Of a DNA stretch of 64,000 nt, positions 1 to 7,919 are shown one piece after another. Position 1 is the stretch's first letter. The number at the start of each line of letters is the position of its first letter. Source of the stretch: CAYNWT01 sp964450955 (GTDB lineage Bacteria > Planctomycetota > Planctomycetia > Planctomycetales > Planctomycetaceae); NCBI GenBank assembly GCA_964450955.1, contig CAYVFI010000015.1, positions 1 to 64,000 on the forward strand, written 5' to 3'. The position numbers and the translations under genes are program-made. The notes under the pieces were generated by a model. That model was given only the letters and a program-made list of their open reading frames with translations, was not told the DNA's origin and searched no databases.

Positions 1-209
1 CTGCTGGTCACCGCTCTGTTTCTCGCCGCTCTGCTGGTCACCGCCCTGCTGGTCACCGCTCTGTTTGTCGCCACCCTGCTGTTCGCCACCCTGCTGGTCA
101 GCGTTCTGCTGGTCACCGCTCTGTTGGTCACCGCTCTGTTGGTCACCGCCCTGCTGGTCACCGCTCTGTTTCTCGCCGCTCTGCTGGTCACCGCCCTGCT
201 GGTCAGCAG
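1..209 (-). repeat. 15-bp tandem repeat encoding (G/S)GDQQ pentapeptides
   Basis: Imperfect 15-bp units of the type ctgctggtcaccgcc/ctctgt repeat about 14 times and continue past the left edge. On the minus strand they encode GGDQQ, SGDQQ, SGEKQ, NADQQ and GGEQQ. Variation is mostly in the first residue and in D/E and Q/K, so the frame and the acidic/amide pattern are kept. The array belongs to the DUF4175-like protein. Confidence 0.9.
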
Positions 210-2196
210 TTTCCTTCTGTTCCGCTTCGTTGGATTGTTCGCCTTCTTGCGCTTGTCGCTCTTTCATCTTCTCGATCAGGCGATTCAAAGCTTCAGCGTC
301 GTCCGCCTTGTCAGTTCGTTCTGTTCCTTCGCCGGTGCCGCCGTTGGATTCTTCGTTGGGTGTTTGGTCGTCGCTCGATTCGCCGGATTCACCAGTCTCG
401 TCACCAGGCTCACCTTCCGTGCCGCCTTCGCCGCCCGGTTCCCCGGTCTCTTCACCCTCTCCACCACCCGCCGCAGATTGGTCGGCATCACCTGAACCGC
501 CACCCTGTTCGTTCTCTGCCTGTTCCTTTTGCTGCTGTTCTTCTTGCTCTTCCAACTTCTCTTGCTGTCTCCGCTTCTGCTTCTCCAGTTCTTCCTGAAC
601 TTCGTCTTCTGCGACCGGGGCGACAATGCGAATCGAAATTGGGCGCGTCCTGGCTTTATTGCCCAACGGCGGCTTGTTGTCCCGTGCCTCGATGACCATC
701 GAAATGACATCGCCCGGTACCAGTCGACGTGGACTCAAATGGAACTCAAAGTTTTCCGTAATCTGCTTTCGATAACCGTTGGTCAGCCCGTCGAAGATGA
801 GCTCTTCCGGAGGAAGCTCTTCGCCGCCCTTTTTCAACTTCAACGTGACAGAACGCAGTTTGAAGTCTTTATCACGAGCCTGAACCAGTAGCGGAACCAC
901 GGCGTTTGCAGGCATCTCCAAATCGACAACCGGATCCAGAAGTTCTACCTCTGGAGGTTGATCGGGCTGCACTTTGATGTCGTACAACAGTGGGTTCGGA
1001 TCTTCCTGACCCGCTTCCGTTTTCACGTACAGTCGGTAGTGCTTCGGATAAGTCCCGTCGCTGCGAGGCTTCGCAATCCACTTGCCAGACAGTTCCATGC
1101 TGCCATCATGGATTTCCATCCGAACTTCTTCGCCCTTCCCGTCCGGTGTATCCGCAAACTCAATCACCGCCGTCGAAACGGGCATGTTGGTTCGAGCGTT
1201 GAAGGTAATTTCAGCGCCTTCCCACGTATCGATGTCACCACCCGGGACTGTGCCGGCGGGAAATTCCATGTACTCGGGATAGACAAGTTCCACACTATTC
1301 ATCACCGCAGACGGCGCGGCGATGACGGAGATTTGATAATCGCGAGTCTCTGCATCGCCGGCGACAATGCGATACGTCATCGGTTGCAAAATCCCGCGCC
1401 CGTTGGCTCCGTTAATGCGTCCGCTGAACCGGCCTTCTTCGTCAGCCACAGGCCGCAGGTCGACAGGTTCATCAACCAGTCCGCGATCTTCTGTCGTGGT
1501 GTAAGCGAACACCTTCTCAGGAATGTCACCGCGCAAATCGACGGTGACATCGACAAACTCACCGGCCAGGACTTCGATATCACCGGGAGTGACTTCAAGG
1601 AACTCAGTCTGCGTTGCCACCGCTGCCGCAGAGACGCTTAGCGGCCGAGCCAAAGAAATTTGCTTGGGAGAAAACACGGTGTAAAGACAACAGCCAACCA
1701 CCAGCCCCAGCAAGACATACGACAACCGCATCAACAAACTACGATCAACCGCGCGATCGACATCGGACTTTGACAATCGAACCGCCGCGCGTTTTTCCAT
1801 CGCTTTCATGATGTGTGGCGGAATCTCACGACCACTTTGCCGGGCATCGATAAAGTTTAGGACAGCACTTTTGATTTCCGGATCAGATTCTTCAATCGCC
1901 CGAGCCGCATACAGTCCGGTGACGTTCTTGAACCATGGAACAACCAGCTTCCAGGCGATCCACGCCGCCGAAGTGACAACGACAATGCCAAGCAGAATGG
2001 CCCTGCTTGTTTTACCGAACCCACCCGGGATGACCCAGTGGTCCAGCACGGTAAAAACAAACACGTACGCAACCACAAACACAGCCACAGCCAGACCAGT
2101 CGTCATGAGCTCGGTCAACTTGATGCCGGACCGAGTCTTCTTGATCTGATATTCGATGTACTCATCGAAGTCGGCGTATGCACCAGCAGACGACAT
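1..2196 (-). CDS. DUF4175-like large membrane protein with Gln-rich repeat tail (3' end outside window)
   Basis: An open frame of 732 codons runs from an ATG at 2194-2196 to the first base of the window with no stop, so the C-terminus is missing. Residues 1-32 are polar. Two hydrophobic segments follow (about 33-50 and 65-80), and a third lies near 155-175. After that comes a long extracytoplasmic-looking beta-rich region (about 190-520) with the phrase VQPDQPPEVELLDP. The rest is a highly charged coiled-coil-like stretch (EELEKQKRRQQEKLEEQEEQ), a Gly/Glu-rich linker and a Gln-rich pentapeptide array. This layout matches planctomycete proteins annotated DUF4175-like, usually over 1000 residues and often near MoxR ATPase and vWA genes; those neighbours would lie off the left edge. 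The function is unknown; an envelope or scaffold role is inference. Reverse-frame ORFs over this region are shadows. Confidence 0.8.
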   Translation of the reverse strand, partial: MSSAGAYADFDEYIEYQIKKTRSGIKLTELMTTGLAVAVFVVAYVFVFTVLDHWVIPGGFGKTSRAILLGIVVVTSAAWIAWKLVVPWFKNVTGLYAARAIEESDPEIKSAVLNFIDARQSGREIPPHIMKAMEKRAAVRLSKSDVDRAVDRSLLMRLSYVLLGLVVGCCLYTVFSPKQISLARPLSVSAAAVATQTEFLEVTPGDIEVLAGEFVDVTVDLRGDIPEKVFAYTTTEDRGLVDEPVDLRPVADEEGRFSGRINGANGRGILQPMTYRIVAGDAETRDYQISVIAAPSAVMNSVELVYPEYMEFPAGTVPGGDIDTWEGAEITFNARTNMPVSTAVIEFADTPDGKGEEVRMEIHDGSMELSGKWIAKPRSDGTYPKHYRLYVKTEAGQEDPNPLLYDIKVQPDQPPEVELLDPVVDLEMPANAVVPLLVQARDKDFKLRSVTLKLKKGGEELPPEELIFDGLTNGYRKQITENFEFHLSPRRLVPGDVISMVIEARDNKPPLGNKARTRPISIRIVAPVAEDEVQEELEKQKRRQQEKLEEQEEQQQKEQAENEQGGGSGDADQSAAGGGEGEETGEPGGEGGTEGEPGDETGESGESSDDQTPNEESNGGTGEGTERTDKADDAEALNRLIEKMKERQAQEGEQSNEAEQKETADQQGGDQQSGEKQSGDQQGGDQQSGDQQSGDQQNADQQGGEQQGGDKQSGDQQGGDQQSGEKQSGDQQ

Positions 2197-2676
2197 GCGG
2201 AAAGTCCCGTGGAAGTTCACGAAAGGCCGGACATTGAAGCGAGAACCGCCCAATCTCTACATTATATGCAGATCGGGACGCCCCGTGATCAACATCCTGC
2301 GGAACATCCAGAGAACCGGACCTGTCTGCGGATTTTGCCCAAATTTAAGCGAATACGCGGTCTGAGCCTAGCAAAATCATCGCCAGTCACGATCTGAACT
2401 TCCGAGGCTTGGAAACTGAACGAGGCAAGGCGCGGAAGGGGACCGCTCTGATTGCTGCTCCGAATACTTCCGATGTACCGTCGAAGTCGGAGCTGGCTAC
2501 AAACGTTCATTCGCTTGGGAATGGACTTTTGCAACCAACGCCAACCAATGCTACGCATGCACAACTGAGGGGCTTACATTGCCAGGAAGCCCAGAGCTCG
2601 CTTGAACGTACGTAAAAAAGAAGCTTGGCAGGCTGCCAAGCTTCTGATTTGCTTCGATTAGAATGTCGCGCCGCTC
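2197..2676. other. Intergenic region upstream of the DUF4175-like gene
   Basis: No convincing coding frame in 480 bp. It should hold the promoter of the leftward DUF4175-like gene and the terminator of the PEP-CTERM gene (2614-2645). No sigma-70 or sigma-54 motif is good enough to call. Confidence 0.5.
2614..2645 (-). terminator. Rho-independent terminator of the PEP-CTERM gene
   Basis: Perfect 12-bp arms (AGAAGCTTGGCA at 2619-2630, TGCCAAGCTTCT at 2634-2645) flank a 3-nt loop. Read on the minus strand the stem runs into six T (2614-2619). It lies 31 bp beyond the stop codon of the leftward PEP-CTERM gene. Confidence 0.9.
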
Positions 2677-3318
2677 CTAAGCGGAAGTCACGCTTCGGCG
2701 ACGCCGAAAGGCCCCGAAACCAGCGAAAACGCCGCACAACAGTAGGCTACTTGGTTCAGGTACGGACGTAGCAGTGAAGCTGAAGCCGGAGAGGCCAGAA
2801 ATGGACCCAGTACCACTTGTTTCTAACAGGAATCCAAAACCATTTACGCCAGTCAGGTCAGCATCGCCAGCGCCTTGTGATGGTAAGACTACGACTCCGC
2901 CCGCGGATCCACTTGCAGCCACTGCGTTTCCGAATGGGAAGGTCGGATCGCTTGTGACGCCTCCATGGCTGAAGGAGTCCAGTGAGAAAGTGTCAATACT
3001 GACACCGGGAGTCTGTGGAGTGAATACTGCTGAAATGTCTAGTGTTTCTCCGCCACCAATGACGCTATCTCCGACTCCGATAGATCCTGTACCGAAGTTA
3101 ATCAGATCGTCAGATCCAGTAATAGTCACGACGACATCGAAGGTGTTAGAGCCGCCGTTGATTACGTCGGGAATGCTAAACGTGTCTGTGTATGTGCCTG
3201 AGGTGGGACTCAACACGGAGAAAGTTCCTGTGCCTGTCCCGTCCAAGGCGACCAAGTCCGCATGTGCCGCATTCGGAATACAGCATAACGCAGCGAAAGC
3301 TATAATAACCCGTCTCAT
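2677..3318 (-). CDS. PEP-CTERM sorting-domain protein
   Basis: 213 residues from the ATG at 3316-3318, preceded by a GAAAG Shine-Dalgarno-like stretch; an upstream GTG would only add 16 uncharged residues before the signal. Residues 1-20 (MRRVIIAFAALCCIPNAAHA) form a signal peptide ending in a signal peptidase I-like AHA site. The mature part is Gly/Thr/Ser-rich and beta-like. The C-terminus has the full PEP-CTERM layout: VPEPSS, a hydrophobic stretch (LLLCGVFAGFGAF), then an RRRR cluster. Such proteins are recognised by exosortases; one is encoded at 29398-31389. The gene stands alone with its own terminator. The body gives no specific function. Confidence 0.9.
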   Translation of the reverse strand: MRRVIIAFAALCCIPNAAHADLVALDGTGTGTFSVLSPTSGTYTDTFSIPDVINGGSNTFDVVVTITGSDDLINFGTGSIGVGDSVIGGGETLDISAVFTPQTPGVSIDTFSLDSFSHGGVTSDPTFPFGNAVAASGSAGGVVVLPSQGAGDADLTGVNGFGFLLETSGTGSISGLSGFSFTATSVPEPSSLLLCGVFAGFGAFRRRRSVTSA

Positions 3319-3610
3319 CAATCTTTCTTTCGATTCTGAATATCCCGAGGTATCCCAGAGTACCAAGTCTCTCTAGGCCGCACAATCGCGAACACCGACT
3401 TTTTGGGTTTTCTTGGGAGCCCCAGTCGCCGGCATTGGCCGAAGGTTGCACCATTGGGTCCTATCCGCCGACACACCTCATTCGGTCACGAACTCGCGCC
3501 CTGCCGATGAGACTCGGGCCAGCATTGGGGCAGAACTAATTCTTGTGTTTTCCCCAGTCGGCGGACTTACAATGCGCCCGGGTCAGCGCCCCGCCCAATG
3601 TTGCAGCTTG

Positions 3611-5020
3611 TCAAAACCGCAACCCGCCAACATAGGCTTCCCACCGCTTCTTGAAGGCGGCCATGTCGTTGGTTCCCAATACGGCCTGCAATGTGTCGTA
3701 CCCAGTCGGGTCTTCTTTCGCATTCTTGCGGAACTGGTGGAAGTACTCCCTGAGCAATCCTTGTTCCTGCAGGTAGTAGCACAGGTATCGCGATTGTGAA
3801 TAATTCGTCCCGGGGTCTTCTTCATAGAACTCATGCGTCGTTGTGCTGCAGAGTATTTCGAAGCTGGGAACGCGGTTCTCTGCGATCGCCTCTTGCAGTC
3901 CACGTAGTCGCCAGTTTGTGCTGCCCCAAATGCGACCGCGGTTGTCGCGGCTTTGTTCGTACAGTGAAGCCAGGCCTTCGTTGAACCACGACGGGCAGGC
4001 TTCGAAGTTGGATTCCATGAACGGATGAACGATTTCATGCACCAGCGTGCCCCCGCCGGTGTTGATATTCATGACCAGAGCCTTGTCACGGGGTGAGTAG
4101 TAGCCAAACGGTGTATCGGGTGTGCGACCAAACAATTGTTTGGTGTGCTTGTCGTAGCTTTCTTTGTCTTTGAACAACCAGACGTCCAGAATCTCTTTCG
4201 GGTCCTTCTCGAAGTAATCGCGCTTAATGCGATCGACAGCCCATTTAACGGTCCCGACCGAACGACTACGAACAGTCTTGAGCGGTTCGTCCCCCACAAC
4301 CACAAACGGCTTTTGCAGAACGACCTGGAACCCGTCATGTGGCAGTCGTTTTTTGAGCTTCAAAATGTGCTGCGCGTAGTCGGCGTTGGTTAAGGTTTGT
4401 GACACGTCGCCCTTCAGCCTGCCGGTTGGCCGCAGTCGCAACATGATGACGGTCCACTTGTCGCGTTCGTACTTCAGCGGCCACAGCTTGTAAAACATCG
4501 CTCGGGACATACGCAGCTTGTCGCCGTTGTCTTTGGCTGGTTCCTGGTAAACAATTTCGTCGCGTGTGGCGTCGTAGCCGATAATGAGCCGGAAGTGTTC
4601 GGTCGTGTCAGGCCTATTGTCGTAGTGCATGCACACTAACGATGGATGACCCTTCAGCAAATCAGCATGAATTACTCTGAACAGGGCGCTTAACTTCGCC
4701 TGAGTTTCCGTTGGCTTAGTGCTGTACCACGCTTGGCCGATGTCGAACCCAACGTTTTTCGCCGCCGCCACTAATTCGCGTGTATAGCAGCCGCGGCCCT
4801 GCAGGGGATCCAGCTTCGATTGATCGAAAACGAAGTCCTGGTCTGCGTTCTTTCCATACTTCCGCAGCGACATGGCGATACAGGCTTCGCCGCAAAAGTC
4901 CGGCTTTTGGCGGATATGGGGCACTCCGCGAATCAGTACAGATTGAAACTGCTCAGCCTGAACACATACGCCTGCGAAAATGCAGACCATTGCAGCAGCC
5001 CGAGTGTATTGGTGAGGCAT
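3611..5020 (-). CDS. Secreted two-domain peptidase: C39-like cysteine protease fold plus HExxH metallopeptidase-like domain
   Basis: 469 residues with an N-terminal export signal (start at M1, or at M11 with signal MVCIFAGVCVQA). Residues about 25-200 look like a peptidase C39-type papain-fold domain: Q38 and C43 in QKPDFCGEAC, and H142 followed by GYD (149-150) in EHFRLIIGYD, the usual HxxxxxGYD pattern. Residues about 220-469 resemble gluzincin-like domains of the DUF1570 sort: H328-E329-I-V-H332, then E348 in NEGLAS as third zinc ligand. Both active sites look intact. Known families suggest proteolysis or peptide bond handling outside the cytoplasm; the substrate is unknown. The gene is monocistronic as far as can be seen. 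Confidence 0.75.
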   Translation of the reverse strand: MPHQYTRAAAMVCIFAGVCVQAEQFQSVLIRGVPHIRQKPDFCGEACIAMSLRKYGKNADQDFVFDQSKLDPLQGRGCYTRELVAAAKNVGFDIGQAWYSTKPTETQAKLSALFRVIHADLLKGHPSLVCMHYDNRPDTTEHFRLIIGYDATRDEIVYQEPAKDNGDKLRMSRAMFYKLWPLKYERDKWTVIMLRLRPTGRLKGDVSQTLTNADYAQHILKLKKRLPHDGFQVVLQKPFVVVGDEPLKTVRSRSVGTVKWAVDRIKRDYFEKDPKEILDVWLFKDKESYDKHTKQLFGRTPDTPFGYYSPRDKALVMNINTGGGTLVHEIVHPFMESNFEACPSWFNEGLASLYEQSRDNRGRIWGSTNWRLRGLQEAIAENRVPSFEILCSTTTHEFYEEDPGTNYSQSRYLCYYLQEQGLLREYFHQFRKNAKEDPTGYDTLQAVLGTNDMAAFKKRWEAYVGGLRF

Positions 5021-5563
5021 CGCGGCATCTCCGTCTGGAATCCGAGTTCCATGCTACGCCGGGCAGTGCGACTTTGAACATCCCAGCGTGGTCACGACCC
5101 CGCCCCACCCGCGACCGTTGCTGGAGCCTGCGCAGGAGCCCCCGGGGCCGGATTCGCCTGGCGACAAAGAACACAATGAGACACACGGAAAAGGAAAACG
5201 CGGTGCGACAACGCTGGCCTCAACACAGCTGGATCGTTAGCAGCTCCACAGATGGCAACTCAGGCATCGGCTTCAGGAATGTTTGTGGATTGGGAAGGAA
5301 CCAGAACCGGCCGGCGGTGTTGATCGGTCATTCCAACCTCCGATCACCCACTGGAACACCCCGTGCCGGGTCCTTCAGCTTGCAAACCGCCGAACTGCCT
5401 GCGAGGAACGCTGAAGCCCGTGCAACCGGACAACCCCAGAACATTGCCTGTTGAGGGGTGCGGAACTACACTCATTTATCCCACCCAGCGCCGGTCGCTG
5501 AGCTTTCTTGAACGCGATGCTGGCTCCTGCCTGACTAATCCGAACCGCTAACAGAGGAATTCC
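5021..5563. other. Intergenic region between divergent peptidase and PQQ-propeller genes
   Basis: 543 bp between divergently transcribed genes. Open frames here are short, lack ribosome sites and resemble no family I know. A GAGGAA Shine-Dalgarno sequence just before 5564 belongs to the next gene. No repeat, terminator or RNA gene was recognised. Confidence 0.5.
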
Positions 5564-7807
5564 GTGATGAGAACGCGGGTAACCCTTCTCGCTTTACTGG
5601 CAATGGCTGCCACCCAATGTCACGCCGATGACTGGGCTCACTGGCGAGGTCCTGAACAGAACGGAATTTCCAGAGACACTGGCCTCCCCGACACATGGTC
5701 GTTGGAGACTGGTGAGAACGTGCTGTGGTCAGACGACATCGGTGGTCGAGCGACACCGATCATCATGAACAATCGAGTCTACCTGAACTGCCGTACGACA
5801 GACCCGCTGGAAGGTCCGGGCAAGATCAACCTCATGGAACAGGTTGTGTGCCGTGACCTGGAGACGGGTAAGGTTCTTTGGGACGACAAGTTCAACGTGT
5901 TCCAGACAGACATTCCGGCTCCCCGAGTTGGCTGGGCCGCGATGGCTGGCGACCCGGAAACAAAGCACGTCTATGTGCATTCAGTCTCCGGCCGCTTCCG
6001 TTGCTACACCGAAGACGGCAAAGTTGCCTGGGAACATTCGCTGTTCGAAGACTTTGGAAAGATCTCAGGCTACGGCGGTCGAACACAGGCTCCGATCATC
6101 GACGAAGATCGTGTGATTGTCAGCTTCTTCATGTTGAACTGGGGCAAGACCGGCAACCCGCCACCGAAGCATACGTACTACGCGTTCGATAAACGCACCG
6201 GCAAGTTGCTATGGACTGCAGCCCCTGGTGGTCGCCCACTGGATACAAACTACTCAGTCGCCTTCATCTCTGTCATTGATGGCGTGCGGCAGCTGATTGG
6301 TGGAAACGCCGATGGTGGCATTTACGGTATGAACGCTCACACGGGCGAAAAGCTGTGGGGCATGCGAATGTCAAAACGCGGTTTGAACACAACCGCTGTT
6401 GCTGATGGAAACCTGGTCTACATCGGCCACGGTGAAGACAACATAGATAACACAGAATTCGGCCGTATTCAGTGCATCGACGCGTCGAAGCGAGGCGACT
6501 TCACTGAAGATGGTGGTGCGTGGCGAGTCGATGGTGTGAAGGTCGGCTATACGGCGTTGGTCGTGAAAGACGGCATCCTGTTTGCAGTTGCTGACACAGG
6601 AAAAATGTATGCCTACGACAGCAAGACCGGTGAAGCATTGTGGGATTACAGCCTCGGAACGGTCGGAAAAGGTTCTCCGATTTGGGCCGACGGCAAGATT
6701 TACGCAACCGAAGTAAACGGTCACATTCACGTTCTTAAGGCTGACAGAAAAGGCTGCAAGTCACTTTCGAAAAACGCGCTTAAGGTCACCGAAGCCGCTG
6801 CCAAACGTGGCTTCAAAGGAATGGACGAGATCTACTCGTCGCCAGCCGTATCGAATGGCCGAGTTGTCTTTGTGACACGCGACCGTACGATTTGCATTGG
6901 TAAGAAAAGCGGTTGGGAATCTCCCGGGGCGAAACCATTTGCCGAAGAGAAACCTGCCACCGACACGATCGCTCACCTGAAGCTGGTTCCATACGAATCA
7001 GTCCTGACCAACGGCGGCGAGATTGAATTCGAGCTCCACGCCTTCGACACCAACGGTCGCTTCATCAAGAAGATGCCTGCAGAGGGCCTGACGGTTGCCG
7101 ACAGCCTTGCCAGTGCCACGGTCGATGGAGCGAAAGTCATGGTTCCCGCTGATGCTTCTGAGCAATCTGGTGAAATCATGGCCAAAGTCGGAGACATGAC
7201 CGCAACCGCGCGACTGCGCGTGTTCCCGCCGGCTCCGTGGAGCTGGGACTTTACCGGATATAAAGGTCTGCGAGTGCCACCAACCTGGATCAACGCCACC
7301 AAGAAACTGTTTCCAACGGACATCGATGGTGACATCTGCATGCGGAAGAAAAGCACGGCGACAGGGGGGAAAGGTCGACCAAGTGCTTACATTTGGCTGG
7401 GCCCATCCACAATGAAAGATTACACAGTCCAGGCCGACGTCCGAATGACGGAAATGCGCCGAAAGCTGCCCGGTGTTGGCGTGACCGCGCATCGGTACAA
7501 CTTCTTTATTGATGGCAACAAGGGTCGATTGAAAATCCAAAGCTGGGCTCCGCACAAGCGGATGGCCGTGGAAAAGAGATTCAAATCAGATCCGGATGTC
7601 TGGTACACCGTGAAGGTAACTGTCGAAATCAAAGATGGTGCCGCCCATGTCAAAGGCAAAGCGTGGAAGCGTGGAGATGAAGAACCGGCAGAGTGGTCGC
7701 TGGAAGCAACCGACCCGAATCCGAACAACAACGGAAGCCCGGGTTTGTACTTCTATTCTCTGGCCGACAGCTTTGTTGATAACGTCTCAGTGAAGGCCAA
7801 CAAGTAG
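5564..7807 (+). CDS. Secreted PQQ-like beta-propeller protein with C-terminal lectin-like domain
   Basis: 747 residues. The ATG follows GAGGAA at good spacing. Residues 1-21 (MMRTRVTLLALLAMAATQCHA) are a signal peptide. Residues about 22-440 hold BamB/PQQ-like propeller blades, seen as repeated phrases such as DWAHWRGPEQNGIS, DKRTGKLLW, NAHTGEKLWG and DSKTGEALWDY. No PQQ-dehydrogenase catalytic motif is evident. Residues about 470-560 form an Ig-like linker. The last ~180 residues (SWDFTG to the C-terminus) look like a concanavalin/DUF1080-type beta-sandwich ending in GLYFYSLADSFVDNVSV. The next gene is a propeller paralogue 112 bp downstream, so the two are probably co-transcribed. Role unknown; an envelope scaffold or binding protein is likely. 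Confidence 0.85.
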   Translation: MMRTRVTLLALLAMAATQCHADDWAHWRGPEQNGISRDTGLPDTWSLETGENVLWSDDIGGRATPIIMNNRVYLNCRTTDPLEGPGKINLMEQVVCRDLETGKVLWDDKFNVFQTDIPAPRVGWAAMAGDPETKHVYVHSVSGRFRCYTEDGKVAWEHSLFEDFGKISGYGGRTQAPIIDEDRVIVSFFMLNWGKTGNPPPKHTYYAFDKRTGKLLWTAAPGGRPLDTNYSVAFISVIDGVRQLIGGNADGGIYGMNAHTGEKLWGMRMSKRGLNTTAVADGNLVYIGHGEDNIDNTEFGRIQCIDASKRGDFTEDGGAWRVDGVKVGYTALVVKDGILFAVADTGKMYAYDSKTGEALWDYSLGTVGKGSPIWADGKIYATEVNGHIHVLKADRKGCKSLSKNALKVTEAAAKRGFKGMDEIYSSPAVSNGRVVFVTRDRTICIGKKSGWESPGAKPFAEEKPATDTIAHLKLVPYESVLTNGGEIEFELHAFDTNGRFIKKMPAEGLTVADSLASATVDGAKVMVPADASEQSGEIMAKVGDMTATARLRVFPPAPWSWDFTGYKGLRVPPTWINATKKLFPTDIDGDICMRKKSTATGGKGRPSAYIWLGPSTMKDYTVQADVRMTEMRRKLPGVGVTAHRYNFFIDGNKGRLKIQSWAPHKRMAVEKRFKSDPDVWYTVKVTVEIKDGAAHVKGKAWKRGDEEPAEWSLEATDPNPNNNGSPGLYFYSLADSFVDNVSVKANK

Positions 7808-7919
7808 AACGCCAGGACAGTGCCAAAAGCTGGAAAGCTCTCGGGCAGAGAACGTTCGCGTTCCGGACGGAATTTGGCACGCCTTTTAATCAACGCACTC
7901 GCGTTCCAAGGATACACAA

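Noticed and set aside
1..209. CRISPR-like array at the left edge
   Set aside because: The 15-bp units are contiguous, have no spacers and encode an in-frame peptide repeat.
958..1641. Open frame of 227 codons on the plus strand
   Set aside because: It lies opposite the DUF4175-like gene, has no ribosome site and no family resemblance; the minus-strand frame is continuous over 732 codons.
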